From assembly GCA_050701115.1 (NCBI GenBank), contig JBOHER010000096.1, forward strand, positions 1-23,554: DNA of 23,554 nucleotides, in the 5' to 3' direction. The notes under the pieces were generated by a model. The model had not been told where the DNA came from, ran no database searches, and worked only from the letters and a program-made list of their open reading frames with translations. Numbering within the stretch: the stretch's first letter is position 1; every line of letters starts with the position of its first letter. The translations under genes and the position numbers were made by a program. Origin of the DNA: JBOHER01 sp050701115 (GTDB lineage: Bacteria; Actinomycetota; Actinomycetes; Mycobacteriales; Pseudonocardiaceae). This document shows, piece by piece, positions 12,795 to 21,066 of the stretch.

Positions 12795-15700
12795 TCAGCG
12801 GAAGTCGCGGGATTTCGCCGGGATGCGCAGATCCAAGTGCTGCAACCGGTCGGCGAGCACACTCACCACGCCCTCGCCGTGCGCGGCATGTTCCACCACA
12901 CCTCTGATCAGGAGGGCCGAACTGGACCTCGCCACCCGGCGATAGCGGGCCCACAGTCCTGGTGAGCAGACCACGTTGACCATCCCCGTTTCGTCCTCGA
13001 TGTTGAGGAAGGTGACACCGCCCGCGGTGGCAGGCCGCTGCCGATGGGTCACCGCACCGCCGATCAGCACCCTGCTGCCGTGGTCGACCTCGGCCAGCTT
13101 GGCCGCGGGCACCACGCCGAGGTCATCCAGTCGCTCCCGGAGGAACTGGGTCGGGAAGCTGTCCGGGGAAAGGCCGGTGGCCCAGACGTCGGCCACCGCC
13201 AGCTCGACCCCGTCCATCCCCGGCAGCTCAGGCGCGTTCACGCCGACTCCGCTGCCCGGAAGCTTCTCCGGCCGCTCCTGAGCGACCGCGCCCGCCGCCC
13301 AGAGCGCTTTCCGCCGATCCGGTTCCCAGCAGCCGAACGCACCCGACGTCGCCAACGCCTCCACCTGATGCGCCCGCAACCGAATCCGCCGGGCAACATC
13401 CGCCATGTCCTTGAACGCCCCGCCCTGCGCCCGATCCTCGATGATCTGCTCGGCCAGCTTCTCCCCGATGGTGCGTACCGCCGCCAATCCGATCCGCACA
13501 GCGGGCTCGTTGTTCGTCTCGGACAGCGGCTCGAGCGTGGCGTGGGCGAGACTCGCGTTGATGCACACCCCGCGCACCGTGACCCCATGCCTGCGAGCAT
13601 CTGCGACCAACGACTGCGGTGAGTAGAACCCCATGGGCTGCGCACGCAACAAGGCCGCGCAGAAGGCCGCCGGGTGGTAGCGCTTGAGGTACGCGCTGAC
13701 GAACACCAAGTGGGCGAAGCTGAGCGCGTGGCTCTCCGGAAATCCGAAGTTGGCGAACGCCAGCAGCTTCTCGTAGATCCGCTCGGCGACTTCGGCACCG
13801 ACGCCGTTGCCTGCAGCACCCGCGTAGAAGCGCTCACGTAGCCGCTCCATCTTCCTCGTCGACCGCTTGGCGCCCATCGCCCTGCGCAGTTCGTCAGCCT
13901 CGCCCGCGCTGAAGTTGGCGACATCGACGGCGATCTGCATGAGCTGTTCCTGGAACAGCGGGACGCCGTGGGTCTTGTGCAACGCCCGCTCCATCAGAGG
14001 ATGGTCGTAGGTGGTGTCCTCCTGACCGTTGTGCCTGCGGATGAAGGGGTGTACCGAGCCACCTTGAATCGGTCCTGGTCGGATCAATGCGACCTCAACG
14101 GCAAGGTCGTAGAAGTTCTTCGGCTTGAGCCGGGGCAGTGTGGCCAGCTGCGCCCGGCTTTCCACCTGGAACACCCCGACGGCGTCCGCACGCTGCAGCA
14201 TCCGGTACACGTTCTGATCGGCGAGGTCCAACTGGGCGATGTCGATCGAAACGCCCTCATGGTCGCGTACCAGATCAAGGGTGTAGTGGATGGCCGACAG
14301 CATGCCCAGCCCGAGCAGGTCGAACTTGACCAACCCGGCCACCGCACAGTCGTCCTTGTCCCACTGCAGCACGCTGCGATTCTCCATGCGGGCCCACTCC
14401 ACCGGGCAGACCTCGCTCACCGGCCGATCAGCCAGCACCATTCCGCCGGAATGAATACCGAGATGCCGGGGAAAGTCGCCCAGTTCGTTGGCCAGGGCAA
14501 TGACGGAGGTGGGGATGTCGTGGTCCCGCGCGGTTGCCGCCGCGCCCCACCGGTCGATCTGTTTGCTCCACGCGTCCTGCTGGCCGGGCGAGAACCCGAG
14601 CGCCTTGGCCACATCCCGCACCGCCGAACGCGCCCGGTAGGTGATGACATTGGCTACCTGGGCGGCACGTAGCCTGCCGTGCTTGGCATAGACATACTGG
14701 ATGACTTCTTCGCGACGGTCGGATTCGATGTCGATGTCGATGTCCGGCGGGCCGTCCCGCTCCGGCGCGAGGAAACGCTCGAACAGCAACCCCCACCGGA
14801 CCGCGTCGACATTGGTGATGCCGAGCGCGAAACACACTGCCGAGTTGGCGGCGGAGCCGCGCCCCTGGCAGAGGATGTCGTGCTCGCGGCAGAACCGGAC
14901 GATGTCGGCGACGATCAGGAAGTAACCTGGGAATCCGAGGTCCGTGATGATCTTCAGCTCTCGTTCCAGCTGGTGGTAGGCCGCAGGGTTGGTTTCCCGC
15001 CTGCCGTATCGCTCCAATGCTCCGTAATAGGTCAACTGCCGCAGGTAGCTGGCTTCATTGTGTCCGACCGGAACATCGAACGGCGGCAACTGCGGCGCGA
15101 CCAGGGTCAGGTCGAACGCGCACTCCACCCCGAGCAAAGCGGCACGCTGAACCGCACCGGGATAGCGAGCGAACCTGGCCCGCATCTCGGCGCCGGAACG
15201 CAGGTGCGCTCCGCCCGCGGGAGGCAGCCAACCGTCCATGTCGTCCAGGCTGCGCCGGGCCCGGATCGCGGCCAGGGCCGCCGCCATCCGTCCGCGCGCG
15301 GGCGCGGCGTAGTGCGCCACAGTGGTGGCCACCGTGGGCAAGCCGAATTCGGCAGCCAGAGTCGCCAGGATGTCGTTGTGCGCGCTGTCGACTGGCATCC
15401 CGTGGTCGAACAGTTCGACGAACACGTTGTCTTCTCCGAAGAGATCGCTCAGTTGGCGCAGCCGGGCGGCCGCGGCACGGTAACCGTCCGCGGGGGTTCC
15501 GGCAGACAGCGCGGCCCGAACCGGCCCCTTCCTGCAGCCGGTGAGCACCACACAGTCTCCTGCCACCTGTTCGGCGACGCCTTCTATGCGGTAGATCGGC
15601 TTGCCCTTTTCCGCCCCAGCAGGGGCCAGTTGCCCCTCGGTGATGGCCCGGCAGAGGCCGCCATAACCGCGATCGTTTCTGGCGAGCAACAGTAAGTGTT

Positions 15701-16145
15701 CGCCCTCCGGGTCGGCGATTCCGTTTTGGGGCGCGGAAAGTCCCATGCTCAGCTCGGTGCCGAACACGGTACGCATGCCCAACTCCTGTGCCGCCTGGGC
15801 GAAACGCACCACCCCGTACATACCGTCGTGGTCGGTGAGCGCGATGGCGTCCAGCCCAAGGCGGGATGCCTCCTCGACCAGTTCCTCCGGGTGGCTGGCA
15901 CCGTCGAGAAAGCTGAAGTTGGAGTGACAGTGCAGTTCGGCGTAGGGAACCCGGAGATCCGCTCCCGCCTGGTCCGCACCACGCAGGTCTTCGAGATCAT
16001 CCGGCCGGAAATAGCCCTCACGGCGTCGCGCCCACGCGGGACTGTCCGAGCCATCTCCCACCCCGGCCTCTTCCGATGGCTTTGGCCGCCCGGACAGGGT
16101 GCGCTCGAAATCCTTCCACCGCAGCGGGGGATTATTCCAGCCCAT
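12795..16145 (-). CDS. dnaE2: error-prone DNA polymerase III alpha subunit, DnaE2
   Basis: This 1116-residue C-family polymerase is DnaE2, the translesion polymerase of the SOS mutasome (also called ImuC). It has a PHP domain from about residue 67 (ELHCHSNFSFLDGAS, ALTDHDGMYG), and the catalytic palm motif PDIDIDIESDRR begins at Pro467 (Asp468 and Asp470 metal ligands). FDLLGLGMLSAI, QEQLMQIAVDVA and an OB fold near residues 1025-1090 (VTFLNIEDETGMVNVV) follow. Unlike the replicative DnaE1 it lacks a long tau- and clamp-binding tail, as expected for the family. Its ATG overlaps the imuB stop by one nucleotide (TAATG), so all three mutasome genes form one unit. Regulation is by the LexA box upstream of imuA'. 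Confidence 0.96.
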   Translation of the reverse strand: MGWNNPPLRWKDFERTLSGRPKPSEEAGVGDGSDSPAWARRREGYFRPDDLEDLRGADQAGADLRVPYAELHCHSNFSFLDGASHPEELVEEASRLGLDAIALTDHDGMYGVVRFAQAAQELGMRTVFGTELSMGLSAPQNGIADPEGEHLLLLARNDRGYGGLCRAITEGQLAPAGAEKGKPIYRIEGVAEQVAGDCVVLTGCRKGPVRAALSAGTPADGYRAAAARLRQLSDLFGEDNVFVELFDHGMPVDSAHNDILATLAAEFGLPTVATTVAHYAAPARGRMAAALAAIRARRSLDDMDGWLPPAGGAHLRSGAEMRARFARYPGAVQRAALLGVECAFDLTLVAPQLPPFDVPVGHNEASYLRQLTYYGALERYGRRETNPAAYHQLERELKIITDLGFPGYFLIVADIVRFCREHDILCQGRGSAANSAVCFALGITNVDAVRWGLLFERFLAPERDGPPDIDIDIESDRREEVIQYVYAKHGRLRAAQVANVITYRARSAVRDVAKALGFSPGQQDAWSKQIDRWGAAATARDHDIPTSVIALANELGDFPRHLGIHSGGMVLADRPVSEVCPVEWARMENRSVLQWDKDDCAVAGLVKFDLLGLGMLSAIHYTLDLVRDHEGVSIDIAQLDLADQNVYRMLQRADAVGVFQVESRAQLATLPRLKPKNFYDLAVEVALIRPGPIQGGSVHPFIRRHNGQEDTTYDHPLMERALHKTHGVPLFQEQLMQIAVDVANFSAGEADELRRAMGAKRSTRKMERLRERFYAGAAGNGVGAEVAERIYEKLLAFANFGFPESHALSFAHLVFVSAYLKRYHPAAFCAALLRAQPMGFYSPQSLVADARRHGVTVRGVCINASLAHATLEPLSETNNEPAVRIGLAAVRTIGEKLAEQIIEDRAQGGAFKDMADVARRIRLRAHQVEALATSGAFGCWEPDRRKALWAAGAVAQERPEKLPGSGVGVNAPELPGMDGVELAVADVWATGLSPDSFPTQFLRERLDDLGVVPAAKLAEVDHGSRVLIGGAVTHRQRPATAGGVTFLNIEDETGMVNVVCSPGLWARYRRVARSSSALLIRGVVEHAAHGEGVVSVLADRLQHLDLRIPAKSRDFR

Positions 16146-17743
16146 TACGTGTAGGTCCCTTCAACTATCCACTGTGGATGTCCCTGGCTTCGGAACACCA
16201 GCAGGAGCGCCGAGCTGTCCATCCCGTTACCTGCACCGGACTCCACGACCACTTGGATCCGTGCGCGCGTTCCGGCGGCGCTTGGTTCCCACCAACGCTC
16301 GTCCACCGGCCATGGGCCTGCCCAGCCGAGCACCCGTTGCGCCGGTTCGGCTTCGACCGCGACTCGATGCGGGATGCTCGTCAGGCTGTTGCGGCCGGTC
16401 AGCGCGACTGTGGCACCGTTTTCGTCGACCACCGTGGCCCGTACCTGCTGCGTGAATACCGTCGCAGGAGACGGCGCAGGAAGACGTCCCGGCCACGGCA
16501 TCGGCTCCTCATCCGGCCCGCACGGATCGCCCCAGGGCACCAGCCGGACCCGATCGGCAGGACCCCGGCCACCGACCAGTACGGCGGTACACGCTTCTTC
16601 CGGGCCAAGCAGTCCCTGAACGCGCACCAGCGCGCGGCCTGCTCGCTCATCGGCGAGATCGTTACGGTTGCCGGGCCCGCCTCGGCCTTGCCAGAGCCCG
16701 AGTTGAAGTGCGGCGCCCTCGACGATTTCTTCCGGTTCCAGACGCAGCTTCACCACCCCGCTGGTCGGTCGAGACCCGGCATCGGCCCGCAGCCAGCTTT
16801 CGAACTGCCAGCGCACTCGATCGGCTATGCCTTGTGCGCTCACCGGTTCCGGGCACCGCCACACCCGCGCCAGCTCCTCCCCGCCCTCGGTGCGGGCGTA
16901 AATGCCGAGCCGGGTGCAGGCCAGGTCGTGCGCGGTCAGGCCGGAATGCAGCCGGTCCGCCAATGTCCTTGCCACGAAGGCCGCGGCATCGACACGGTCG
17001 AGCGGCGGATCGAAGGTGTCGACAACAGCCAGCTCCTGGGGCGGCCGCCGACGAGCGAGTGGCCGTTCCGATTGCCCCTTGGCGAGCCGATGCGCGAGCA
17101 TCCCCTCCTGGCCGAACCGGGAAGCCACCGCCCGTTGGGACAACTCGGCGAATTGCCCGAGTGTGCGCAAACCCAGGCGCCGCAATAGATCCACGAGTTC
17201 CACTCGATCTTCGCCCGGCTGATCGAGCTCGCCGATCGGTAACGGCTCGAGGAACTCCGCATCGGCACCCGCGGCCACCACCGTCGAATGACGTGCGGCA
17301 AGCACCGCGGCGAACAACCCGTCGGCGATACCGATCTGACACTCCACTCCCGCCCGGTCCGACACATGGTCGACCAGCCGCTCGATCAGGGAGTGCTCTC
17401 CCCCGAAATAGCCTGCAGCGCCTCCGGCGGGCACCGCCACCACTCCCGGCCGGACGACGTCGACACCGACCACGAACTCCTCCACCGCGGCGGCGACCGG
17501 CTCGAACAACCGCGCGTCCCGAGCCGGATCGACGGCGAGCACAGCCAGATCGGGACAACGGGACTGGGCGTCTCTGCGTCGCATCCCCCTGCGGATTCCG
17601 TTCGCCCTGGCCACGGCGGAACAGGTGACCACCCGGTTGGCGGAGAACACCGCGGCGGGCTGATGCACCGGAACACCTGCGGCCGCACTGGCCGCGGTCA
17701 CCGGCCAGTCCGGGCACCACACCACGAGCAACCGCTTAGTCAT
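16145..17743 (-). CDS. imuB: ImuB, catalytically inactive Y-family polymerase
   Basis: This 532-residue Y-family protein is ImuB, the adaptor linking DnaE2 to the replication clamp. The N-terminal strand reads LVVWCPDWPV, where active polymerases have a metal-binding Asp motif, and the usual 'DE' motif of the palm is replaced by VGVDVVRPG (92-100), so it should not polymerise. A helix-hairpin-helix region (about 183-212), a little-finger domain (about 235-335) and a C-terminal extension follow. The clamp-binding motif is QLGLW at 347-351, where mycobacterial ImuB has QLPLW. The C-terminal region is expected to bind ImuA' and DnaE2. The upstream imuA' ends 24 nt before it. The ATG start at 17743 gives a normal family N-terminus. 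Confidence 0.93.
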   Translation of the reverse strand: MTKRLLVVWCPDWPVTAASAAAGVPVHQPAAVFSANRVVTCSAVARANGIRRGMRRRDAQSRCPDLAVLAVDPARDARLFEPVAAAVEEFVVGVDVVRPGVVAVPAGGAAGYFGGEHSLIERLVDHVSDRAGVECQIGIADGLFAAVLAARHSTVVAAGADAEFLEPLPIGELDQPGEDRVELVDLLRRLGLRTLGQFAELSQRAVASRFGQEGMLAHRLAKGQSERPLARRRPPQELAVVDTFDPPLDRVDAAAFVARTLADRLHSGLTAHDLACTRLGIYARTEGGEELARVWRCPEPVSAQGIADRVRWQFESWLRADAGSRPTSGVVKLRLEPEEIVEGAALQLGLWQGRGGPGNRNDLADERAGRALVRVQGLLGPEEACTAVLVGGRGPADRVRLVPWGDPCGPDEEPMPWPGRLPAPSPATVFTQQVRATVVDENGATVALTGRNSLTSIPHRVAVEAEPAQRVLGWAGPWPVDERWWEPSAAGTRARIQVVVESGAGNGMDSSALLLVFRSQGHPQWIVEGTYT

Positions 17744-17767
17744 GCGCCCACCCTCGTGCCACCATGC

Positions 17768-18481
17768 CTACCCGACCTCCAGCGCCAGCGACTGCTCCAC
17801 CTCGACCAGCGATGACCCGGCAATCTGCCCACCCGGCCCGGGCAGCAGGAATCTCGCCCGCGCGGGCCTCGCAGCCGCGCCCCTTCCACAGCCGTGCGCC
17901 GTGACCTCCCGCTCGCGCAGATAGCCGTGACCGGCGCCGTCGATCCCGTTCCAGAGCCCGGGCACGCACCGCAGTTCGACTTCGGCTCCCGGCCACGTCC
18001 CGGCGGCAAGCAGCACAGCGCCCCGGTGCCTCGCCCGCGCCGAAAGCTGCCGTGCCGCCCGGACGTCCGGCATCCCGCAACCGACAACAACCAGGTCAAC
18101 GCCATCGAGGAGGGCGGCGGTGACCGGCACGAGTTCGGACCCAGGCGCTGGAACCAGGGCCAACCGGCTCGTCTCGACACCCAATTCGGCCGCCGCAACC
18201 ACCCCGAGATCAGGCATCCCGACCACCGCCGCCCATGACCCCTGGGTCGTGGCTTCCGCCAACAACGCCAGGAGCAGGGATCTCGAACCACCGACCGATA
18301 CCGTGCTCCCCCTGCGCAGCCCGCCGAACGGAAGCACCCCCGCGAGTTCCGGAAGCACCGGGAGGAGCTTTCCGGTCACCGAGTCGTGCACAGCGGCAGC
18401 GGCCACCCCGCTGGCCGTCCCTACCCCCGGCAAGGACGCCAGCCGCGCCACTGCCTCAACAGGAGCAAGCGAACCGACCAC
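17768..18481 (-). CDS. imuA': ImuA'-type mutasome accessory protein
   Basis: This 237-residue protein lies first in the mutasome operon, in the position of mycobacterial ImuA' (Rv3395c), which is required with ImuB for DnaE2-dependent mutagenesis. It looks like a degenerate RecA/SulA-type fold: VLPFGGLRRGSTVSVGGSRS resembles a damaged Walker A region, then a GVDLVVVGCG strand and VLLAAGTWPGAEVELR. No consensus P-loop GKT is present, so ATP binding is doubtful. The GTG start has GGGAGG 9 nt upstream. Its end is 24 nt from imuB. The family is weakly conserved, so the call rests partly on position and on the LexA box 106 nt upstream. Confidence 0.85.
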   Translation of the reverse strand: MVGSLAPVEAVARLASLPGVGTASGVAAAAVHDSVTGKLLPVLPELAGVLPFGGLRRGSTVSVGGSRSLLLALLAEATTQGSWAAVVGMPDLGVVAAAELGVETSRLALVPAPGSELVPVTAALLDGVDLVVVGCGMPDVRAARQLSARARHRGAVLLAAGTWPGAEVELRCVPGLWNGIDGAGHGYLREREVTAHGCGRGAAARPARARFLLPGPGGQIAGSSLVEVEQSLALEVG

Positions 18482-18586
18482 CGACTACCACCTCCCGCGA
18501 AGCCGCGACCACGCGCACAGACATGACGTCCGATGCGCTCACTCGAACCTCGCCGCGGGGAAGACGGCGACCAACCAGCAACAGTA

Positions 18587-18602
18587 TCGAACATGTGTTC
18601 GA
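18587..18602. promoter_or_regulatory. LexA (SOS) box of the mutasome operon
   Basis: TCGAACATGTGTTCGA matches the actinobacterial SOS box TCGAAC-N4-GTTCGA with perfect 6-bp arms. It lies 106 nt upstream of the imuA' start. On the minus strand a TACTGT hexamer follows immediately and could serve as the -10 element, so LexA would sit across the promoter. Confidence 0.9.
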
Positions 18603-18698
18603 CGCTGATAGTCAACACCTAGGAGCGGGGGATGTCAAGCCGAACGCGGCACTCAACCCACCGGGGGTTTGGGGCAGTTAGCGGTCACCCAAGGTGGG

Positions 18699-18725
18699 GT
18701 TTGGGGGTCTTGAAGACACCCAAAC
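18699..18725 (-). terminator. purH terminator hairpin
   Basis: Arms GTTTGGG (18699-18705) and CCCAAAC (18719-18725), continued by GTC/GAC after one mismatch, close on a 5-nt loop (18710-18714). It lies 17 nt past the purH stop. No U tract follows, which is common in this group. Confidence 0.65.
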
Positions 18726-18741
18726 GACGCACCCCATCTGA

Positions 18742-20304
18742 TCAGTGGGCGAAGTGGCGCGTCCCCGTCAGGTACACGGTTACTCCTGCGGCTTCCGCCG
18801 CCGCGATGACCTCGGCATCACGCACCGAGCCACCTGGTTGGACGACCGCACGTACGCCCGCGTCGAGCAGGACCTGCAGGCCATCGGGGAACGGGAAGAA
18901 CGCATCCGAAGCGGCGACGGAGCCCTCGGCCCGGTCCCCCGCCCGCTGCACAGCGAGATGCGCCGAGTCGACCCGGTTGACCTGACCCATGCCGACCCCG
19001 ACCGAGGCGCCGTCCTGTGCGAGCAGGATCGCGTTGGACTTCACCGCCCGCACCGCGCGCCACGCGAAAGCCAGGTCGGCCAGCGTGGCCTCGTCGGCCG
19101 CCGCACCGGTGGCCAGCGTCCAGTTCGCCGGGTCATCGCCCTCGGCATCGATCGCGTCCGCTGTCTGCAACAGCAATCCGCCGGTCACCGGACGCAGTTC
19201 GGGGCCGCCGCGCTGCGGGGGTGCGCTGAGCAGAATCCGGATGTTCTTCTTGCGCTGCAACACATCTACCGCACCCTCGGCATAGGACGGCGCGACGAGC
19301 ACTTCGGTGAACACCTCGGCCACCTGTTCGGCCATCTCCACGGTGACCTCGCGGTTGGTCGCGATCACCCCGCCGAACGCGGACACCGGGTCGCAGGCGT
19401 GCGCCTTCCGATGCGCATCGGCGATGTCCATATCGGACACTGCGATGCCGCACGGGTTGGCATGCTTGATGATCGCTACCGCGGGCAGCTCATGGTCGTA
19501 GGCCGCGCGCACCGCGGCGTCGGCGTCAACGTAGTTGTTGTACGACATCTCCTTGCCGTGCAACTGCTCTGCGGTGGCAAGCCCGGGACGCCCCGAGGTG
19601 TAGAGCGCAGCCTGCTGATGCGGGTTCTCGCCGTAGCGCAATACGCTCGACCGCCGCCAGGTCGCGCCGACCCACCCGGGAAAATCGGTGCCCGGCTCGG
19701 GGGCGAGCACGCTGCCCATCCATGATGCGACCGCCACGTCATAGCTCGCGGTGTGCCGGTAGGCGTCCGCGGCGAGCCGGGTGCGGTCGGCGAGGTCGAA
19801 TCCGCCCGCACGCACCCGCTCCAGCACCCACTGGTAGCGGGCGGGATCGACCACGACGGCCACGCTGGCGTGGTTTTTGGCCGCCGCGCGCACCATCGCA
19901 GGCCCGCCGATGTCGATCTGCTCGACGCAGTCCTCGGGCGCGGCACCGGAGGCCACCGTCTGCTCGAACGGGTACAGGTTCACCACGAGCAGGTCGAAGG
20001 GTGCGATCCCGAGCCGGCGCAACTGGTCGGCATGGTCGGGTTTGCGCCGATCGGCCAGCAGCCCGGCGTGCACCCGCGGGTGCAGCGTCTTGACCCTGCC
20101 GTCCAGCGACTCAGGAAACCCGGTGACCTCCTCGACCGGTGTGACCGGCACGCCGGCGTCGGCGATCACCTTGGCCGTGCCACCGGTTGACACGATCTCC
20201 ACACCCGCCGCGTGCAGCCCGGTGGCCAGCTCGAGCAGCCCGGACTTGTCCGAAACACCGATCAGCGCACGCCGCACCGCTCTCTTACCCGAGGGATCAG
20301 TCAC
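18742..20304 (-). CDS. purH: bifunctional AICAR transformylase / IMP cyclohydrolase
   Basis: This 520-residue PurH performs the last two steps of IMP synthesis: formylation of AICAR with 10-formyl-tetrahydrofolate, then ring closure. The N-terminal MGS-like cyclohydrolase domain shows LIGVSDKSGLLELA, IVSTGGTAKVIADAG and RVKTLHPRVHAGLLA. The transformylase domain has LRYGENPHQQAALY, the catalytic KHANPCGIAV motif, DPVSAFGGVIATN and the C-terminal GGSVRDAEVI and GTRHFAH end. Length is normal. The GTG start overlaps the purN stop by 4 nt (GTGA), giving coupling. A hairpin terminator follows. Confidence 0.97.
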   Translation of the reverse strand: MTDPSGKRAVRRALIGVSDKSGLLELATGLHAAGVEIVSTGGTAKVIADAGVPVTPVEEVTGFPESLDGRVKTLHPRVHAGLLADRRKPDHADQLRRLGIAPFDLLVVNLYPFEQTVASGAAPEDCVEQIDIGGPAMVRAAAKNHASVAVVVDPARYQWVLERVRAGGFDLADRTRLAADAYRHTASYDVAVASWMGSVLAPEPGTDFPGWVGATWRRSSVLRYGENPHQQAALYTSGRPGLATAEQLHGKEMSYNNYVDADAAVRAAYDHELPAVAIIKHANPCGIAVSDMDIADAHRKAHACDPVSAFGGVIATNREVTVEMAEQVAEVFTEVLVAPSYAEGAVDVLQRKKNIRILLSAPPQRGGPELRPVTGGLLLQTADAIDAEGDDPANWTLATGAAADEATLADLAFAWRAVRAVKSNAILLAQDGASVGVGMGQVNRVDSAHLAVQRAGDRAEGSVAASDAFFPFPDGLQVLLDAGVRAVVQPGGSVRDAEVIAAAEAAGVTVYLTGTRHFAH

Positions 20305-20963
20305 GACAAACTCACCTTTCGCTCGGTCACGGTGCAGCCATGGCGGGCCAGCTTCGCTACCACGTCAACCAGAAGTCTGCGCTCGACGGCCTTGATGCGT
20401 TCATGCAGGCTCGCCTCGTCATCATCCGGCTCGACCGTGACCGCTTCTTGCGCGATGATCGGGCCGGTATCCACACCGGCGTCGGCGAAGTGCACCGTCG
20501 ACCCGGTGACCTTGACCCCGGCGGCCAGCGCATCGGCGACCGCGCGCATGCCGGGAAACGCGGGCAGCAGGGCCGGATGGGTATTGATCACCTGCGACTC
20601 GAAGCGGGCGAGGAACTCGTCGCCGAGGATCTTCATGAATCCGGCCGACACGACCAGATCGGGTTCGTAAGCGGCGACCGCCTTGGTCAGCGCCGCATCC
20701 CACGCCGCGCGATCCGGGTGATCGGCGAGCCGTACCACGAAATGCGGGACCTCGGCCTGCTCGGCCCGCCTCAGCGCCCCGACATCGTCCCGGTCGGCGC
20801 AAACGGCCATGATCTTGGCGGGATACCCCGGCTGCCGGGTCGCGTCGAGCAATGCCTGCAGCAGCGTGCCGGAACCGGAGGCAAGCACCACGATCTTGGC
20901 AGGCGAAGTGAACTCGATCCGCCGAGGGCGCGCACCCGCAGGCGGTTGCGACGTACGCTCCAA
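20301..20963 (-). CDS. purN: phosphoribosylglycinamide formyltransferase
   Basis: This 220-residue PurN transfers a formyl group from 10-formyl-tetrahydrofolate to GAR in purine synthesis. It shows the phosphate-binding VVLASGSGTLLQALL (25-39), the catalytic INTHPALLPAFPG (Asn127, His129) and DAGVDTGPII (Asp165), the three expected active-site residues. An N-terminal tail of about 20 residues precedes the first strand. The start is TTG at 20963, supported by GAGGAG 5-6 nt upstream; no ATG or GTG lies close. It is coupled to purH by a 4-nt overlap, and perM ends 103 nt upstream. Confidence 0.96.
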   Translation of the reverse strand: MERTSQPPAGARPRRIEFTSPAKIVVLASGSGTLLQALLDATRQPGYPAKIMAVCADRDDVGALRRAEQAEVPHFVVRLADHPDRAAWDAALTKAVAAYEPDLVVSAGFMKILGDEFLARFESQVINTHPALLPAFPGMRAVADALAAGVKVTGSTVHFADAGVDTGPIIAQEAVTVEPDDDEASLHERIKAVERRLLVDVVAKLARHGCTVTERKVSLS

Positions 20964-21066
20964 CGCTTCTCCTCGATAACTCCCGCGCTCCCGACGCGAT
21001 CGACGGGCACCAACACCCTAGACACGAATAAGGACATCGCGCGCAACAGGTCACTCCGGTAGTGAC

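Noticed and set aside
14679..15695. Long plus-strand frame over dnaE2
   Set aside because: Shadow of the dnaE2 PHP and polymerase coding region, with no start signal or domain.
20964..21066. Possible purine or ZTP riboswitch ahead of purN
   Set aside because: No conserved ZTP or purine aptamer motifs are visible in the 103-nt gap or ahead of folD.
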